Made by a program: the position numbers and the translations under genes | The notes under the pieces: generated by a model | What the model saw: only the letters and a program-made list of their open reading frames with translations | Databases searched by the model: none | Told to the model about the DNA's origin: nothing | Shown: piece by piece, positions 7,066 to 9,653 of the stretch | Layout of the letters: each line of letters starts with the position of its first letter | How positions within the stretch are numbered: position 1 is the stretch's first letter | Assembly: GCA_022563115.1 (NCBI GenBank) | Contig: JADFNY010000108.1 | Coordinates: 1-9,653, forward strand | DNA: 9,653 nt | Direction of reading: 5' to 3' | DNA from: Acidobacteriota bacterium | Lineage (GTDB): Bacteria; Acidobacteriota; UBA890

Positions 7066-8145
7066 ATGCGCCGAACACCCCTGTATCGATTCGGTTTCGT
7101 CTTCGCCGTTTGCGCCCTCGTCACCCTGTCATTGGACGACGCGACGTCGGCCCAGGAGCCCGCCGACTGGGGCGAGGACCTCATCTTTCATACCTTTTCG
7201 ATCGTCGCGGTCGACCCGTTGACGGGAGAGTCGGGGGTGGCCGTCACCACCCGCGTAGCATGCGTCGGCAACGGTGTGCCGTGGGTGCGCGCCGGCGTCG
7301 GCGCGGTCGCCACCCAGGCATCGACGCGGACGGAATATGGTGCCGAGCTGCTGGACATGCTCGAGCAGGGAATCTCGCCTGCCGAAGCGCTGGCGACAGC
7401 GTTGGCCGCTGATCCGGGAGCCAACCGCCGCCAGGTCGGTGTGGTGGCGCTTGACGGCCGCGCCGCCCAGCACACCGGCGACGGGACCTCGGCGTGGTCC
7501 GGTCATCGCTCCGACGTCAACTACACCGTGCAGGGCAACTCGCTGGTGGGCCCCGAGGTGGTGGCGGCGGTCGCCGAGAGCTTCGAGAGCACCGAAGGCG
7601 CGGTCCGGCACCTCGCCGACCGTCTCATCGAGGCCCTCGCCGCGGGCCAAGCGATGGGAGGTGACGCCCGCGTCGGCCGCACCCAGTCGGCGACGGTCAT
7701 CGTCGCCGACCCGCGCGACGGTCGCTCGCGTCGGGCCGACGGGATGACGGTGCACATCAACGTCTGCGAGCACCGGACACCGGTCGCCGAGCTGCGGCGC
7801 GTCTACAACACCATCTCGCGCACCCTCGGTTACCGGACGCTGCAGCAGTATGGCGGTTCCGACGTCTGGCAGCTCGAGGTGATCCTCCACGCGCTCGGTT
7901 ACTACAAGGCCGACCAGCCCGAGCTGGAAACCGGCAACGACGCGCAGCTGTACACCGAGGACGCGGTCGCCGCCGTCGACGCCTTCCGAACCGCCCAGGG
8001 AATGACCACGGCGCAGCGCGGAGGCTCGCCACGCGGCCTGGTTGACGCCCAGACCATCGCTTTGCTCTGGCAAGAGCTCGAAGCCCGCGGCATCGGAGAT
8101 CAGGTCCGCACGACCTTGCTCGAAACCATCGCGGTGCGGCGGTGA
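7066..8145 (+). CDS. Secreted DUF1028 protein with peptidoglycan-binding-like C-terminus
   Basis: A 359-residue protein. Residues 1-29 are a signal peptide (basic MRRTPLYR, a hydrophobic core and probable cleavage after TSA). The DUF1028 domain follows at about 42-250 and has the family words HTFSIVAVDP, VGNGVPW, AGVGAVATQA, QGNSLVGPEVV and RTPVAELRR. This family (COG3342) is grouped with the Ntn-hydrolase fold, but its reaction is not established; Thr43 is a tempting nucleophile only by position. Residues about 262-340 resemble a peptidoglycan-binding domain (LQQYGG, LHALGYY, TEDAVAAVDAFRTAQG, VDAQT), a known extension in part of the family. The product should be periplasmic or extracellular, possibly held at the cell wall. 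It is divergent from the amidase and is followed at once by a hairpin, so it is probably a single-gene transcript. Confidence 0.88.
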   Translation: MRRTPLYRFGFVFAVCALVTLSLDDATSAQEPADWGEDLIFHTFSIVAVDPLTGESGVAVTTRVACVGNGVPWVRAGVGAVATQASTRTEYGAELLDMLEQGISPAEALATALAADPGANRRQVGVVALDGRAAQHTGDGTSAWSGHRSDVNYTVQGNSLVGPEVVAAVAESFESTEGAVRHLADRLIEALAAGQAMGGDARVGRTQSATVIVADPRDGRSRRADGMTVHINVCEHRTPVAELRRVYNTISRTLGYRTLQQYGGSDVWQLEVILHALGYYKADQPELETGNDAQLYTEDAVAAVDAFRTAQGMTTAQRGGSPRGLVDAQTIALLWQELEARGIGDQVRTTLLETIAVRR

Positions 8146-8182
8146 GCACGGCGGCCGTTGAACCCCGAGGGGGCCACCGTGC
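8146..8182 (+). terminator. Strong hairpin directly after the DUF1028 stop, probable terminator
   Basis: GCACGGCGGCC (8146-8156) pairs with GGCCACCGTGC (8172-8182) with a single C-A mismatch, and the 15-base loop contains CCCC-GA-GGGG. It starts on the first base after the TGA. No T tract follows, so it would be an atypical terminator or a 3'-end stabilising structure. Confidence 0.45.
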
Positions 8183-8274
8183 GGCAGCTCACCGGGCCGA
8201 GCTCATTCGGCAGCGGCATTGAGGGCGGAGAGAGCAGGCGCGTCGACCCCCACCAAGTTATTGGGCTCAAATTG

Positions 8275-8285
8275 AGGGTGACCCT
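8275..8285. promoter_or_regulatory. Possible operator: odd-length palindrome AGGGT-G-ACCCT
   Basis: A perfect 5-base inverted repeat around one central base, touching the proposed -35 element of the aminotransferase promoter. This is a typical place for a repressor site, but the arms are short and chance is possible. Confidence 0.3.
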
Positions 8286-8313
8286 TGTTGATCCATCGGG
8301 ATAGGTACAGAAT
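8285..8313 (+). promoter_or_regulatory. Possible promoter of the aminotransferase operon
   Basis: TTGTTG (8285-8290), a 17-base spacer and CAGAAT (8308-8313) form a weak sigma-70-like pair, about 40 bases before the ATG. It lies in the less GC-rich part of the 208-base gap between the DUF1028 and aminotransferase genes. The heptamer TAGGTAC occurs at 8302-8308 and 8323-8329, around the putative transcription start. Confidence 0.3.
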
Positions 8314-8353
8314 GCGGCGCAGTAGGTACCCTGACACTTAGCAGGAGGAAAAC

Positions 8354-9517
8354 ATGTCGCTCTCTCGTAGAGCGCTGTTCGCAGGTGGAAGCAGTTCGAG
8401 CGCGAACTTCGCGCAGCTGGTGGCCGCCCGCGGGCGCGAGGCGCTTGTCGCGGAGCTCGGACCGTTCGGCGGTGAGTCCGGGCTGATCCCGCGGCCACAC
8501 CAAGGCGAGATTCGCCTGACCAGCAACGAAAACCCGCTCGGCCCGCCGCCCCCGGCGATGGCGGCGATCCGCGACGGTTTCGCGGGCGCCGGCCGCTACC
8601 CCTCGAACGTGCAGCCGAGCATGAGCGACCTGACCAGCGCGGTGGCCGACCGGCTCGGGTGCGCCCCCGCCAACATCGTCCTGGGCGCCGGCTCGGGCGA
8701 GCTGCTCAAGCGGGTGGCGCAGGCCTACGTGAGCCCGAGTCGCCACCTGGTGACGGCGAGCCCGACCTACCTGGCGACCTCGGGGGTCGCCCGCTACCTC
8801 GGCGCCGAGGTACAAGCCGTCCCCCTGACCGCGGCCGGCATGCTCGACCTCGACGCCATGGCCGACGCTGCCCGCGGCGCCGGGTTGGTTTTTTTGTGCA
8901 ATCCCAACAACCCGACCGGCACGGTGCACTCCGCGTCGGACGTGAACGCCTTCGTGCGCACCGTCCAGCGCACTTCGCCCGAGACGGTGATCCACGTCGA
9001 CGAGGCGTATCACGAATACGTCACCGACCCGAGCTACGAGTCGATGGCCGAAGCAGCGCCCGAGATGCCGAACGTGTTCGTCAGCCGCACCTTCTCGAAA
9101 CTGTTCGGCATGGCCGGCATGCGCATCGGCTACGGCGTCGCCGGCGGCGCGACGATCGAGAAGTTGCAGAGCCTGGCGCTGACCATGAACATCTCGGTGC
9201 CGTCGGTGAGCGGCGCCTACACGGCGCTGCAGGATCCCGCCTACGAACCGCGAGAAAAGCGCCGCAACACCGAGGCGCGTCAATTCACGGTCGATTTTTT
9301 CAACGACCACGGCTACGAGGTGTTGGACTCGAACACCAACTTCATCTTCGCGAACATCGGCCGTCCGGCGGCGGAGTTTCGCAGCGCCTGCCGCGAGCAC
9401 GGCGTCGGCGTCGGCCGCGACTTCCCGCCGATGGAGAAGACGCACGCGCGCATCAGCATCGGCACGATGGACGAAATGCAACGCGCTTGTTTGGTTTTTC
9501 AGGAGGTGCTGGCATGA
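8354..9517 (+). CDS. Class I/II PLP-dependent aminotransferase (HisC-like) with Tat-like N-terminus
   Basis: A 387-residue fold-type I aminotransferase, which moves an amino group between an amino acid and a 2-oxo acid. Visible are SNENPLG (57-63), NPNNPTG (183-189), Asp216 and Tyr219 in VDEAY, the PLP lysine Lys249 in SRTFSKLFG, Arg257 in MRIGY and Arg366 in ARISIGT, which fits the substrate-carboxylate arginine. The closest named relatives are histidinol-phosphate aminotransferases, but nothing nearby belongs to histidine synthesis, so hisC is not assigned. The N-terminus MSLSRRALFAGG looks like a Tat motif, yet the following residues are Ser/Ala-rich without a strong hydrophobic core, so export is uncertain and the signal may be vestigial. 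AGGAGG lies 5 bases before the ATG. Its stop overlaps the next start (ATGA), so it is translationally coupled to another Tat-signal protein. Confidence 0.88.
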   Translation: MSLSRRALFAGGSSSSANFAQLVAARGREALVAELGPFGGESGLIPRPHQGEIRLTSNENPLGPPPPAMAAIRDGFAGAGRYPSNVQPSMSDLTSAVADRLGCAPANIVLGAGSGELLKRVAQAYVSPSRHLVTASPTYLATSGVARYLGAEVQAVPLTAAGMLDLDAMADAARGAGLVFLCNPNNPTGTVHSASDVNAFVRTVQRTSPETVIHVDEAYHEYVTDPSYESMAEAAPEMPNVFVSRTFSKLFGMAGMRIGYGVAGGATIEKLQSLALTMNISVPSVSGAYTALQDPAYEPREKRRNTEARQFTVDFFNDHGYEVLDSNTNFIFANIGRPAAEFRSACREHGVGVGRDFPPMEKTHARISIGTMDEMQRACLVFQEVLA

Positions 9518-9653
9518 CCGTCTCCCGCAGAAACGTCATCAAGGGCATCGGCATCGGCACCACCGCCGCCGCCATCATGTCGTTCGACGGGCCGCGCTCG
9601 ATCGCGCGCGCCATGTCGATGGCGCTGCCGCCGCAGGAGCGCCCGCTGCTGCT
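9514..9653 (+). CDS. Tat-signal protein, N-terminal fragment (3' end beyond the window)
   Basis: The first 46 codons of a gene that leaves the window on the right. Residues 4-10 (SRRNVIK) are a twin-arginine motif, followed by a Gly/Ile/Thr/Ala hydrophobic stretch (GIGIGTTAAAIM), so the product is probably Tat-exported. A strong AGGAGG lies 7 bases before the ATG, and the ATG overlaps the aminotransferase TGA. Such a neighbour could be a second aminotransferase with the same kind of leader, but the visible part contains only the signal region, so the function is not determined. Confidence 0.75.
   Translation, partial: MTVSRRNVIKGIGIGTTAAAIMSFDGPRSIARAMSMALPPQERPLL

Noticed and set aside
8267..9481. 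Minus-strand open frame (404 codons) opposite the aminotransferase
   Set aside because: The plus strand carries all the PLP-enzyme motifs and a strong ribosome binding site; the minus frame covers the promoter region and has no recognisable domain.
8354..9517. Calling the aminotransferase hisC
   Set aside because: The fold and motifs are HisC-like, but the Tat-like leader and the absence of any histidine-synthesis neighbour make the substrate uncertain.

Overview
This is a GC-rich bacterial window with tightly packed genes, almost all coding for exported proteins. No tRNA, rRNA, CRISPR array or complete mobile element is visible. The gene families (a DUF1592/DUF1552/ankyrin trio, a Tat-exported amidase, an S9 peptidase, a secreted DUF1028 protein and Tat-motif aminotransferases) fit Acidobacteriota, Gemmatimonadota or a related uncultured lineage. 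That placement is an inference from family content, not from a marker gene, and is only moderately likely.

Bases 1-4072, minus strand, read right to left: a di-haem cytochrome-type protein of the DUF1587/1595/1592/1588/1585 architecture, a Tat-exported DUF1552 protein 26 bases later, and the start of a secreted ankyrin-repeat protein whose ATG overlaps the DUF1552 stop (ATGA). This is a recurrent operon whose biochemical role is not established. An AT-rich leader and a rho-independent terminator at about 4161-4184 separate it from the upstream unit.

Bases 4196-6859, minus strand: a Tat-exported amidase-signature hydrolase, then a stop codon, then after six bases and in the same frame the catalytic half of an S9 (prolyl-oligopeptidase type) peptidase. 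The peptidase lacks its usual N-terminal beta-propeller. It is either a 5'-truncated gene or an assembly join, and it is the most unusual feature of the window.

Bases 7066-8145, plus strand, divergent from the amidase across a 206-base intergenic region: a secreted DUF1028 protein with a C-terminal peptidoglycan-binding-like extension, followed directly by a strong hairpin. Bases 8354 onward, plus strand: a class I/II PLP aminotransferase (HisC-like fold) with a Tat-like N-terminus, overlapping by ATGA the start of another Tat-signal protein that runs off the window.

Together the right two thirds look like extracytoplasmic amide, peptide and amino-acid chemistry, and the left third looks like an exported haem-protein module of unknown function. 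No clearly new defence or mobile system was found. The best candidates for follow-up are the truncated peptidase junction, the function of the DUF1592/DUF1552/ankyrin trio, and the Tat-motif aminotransferase pair.
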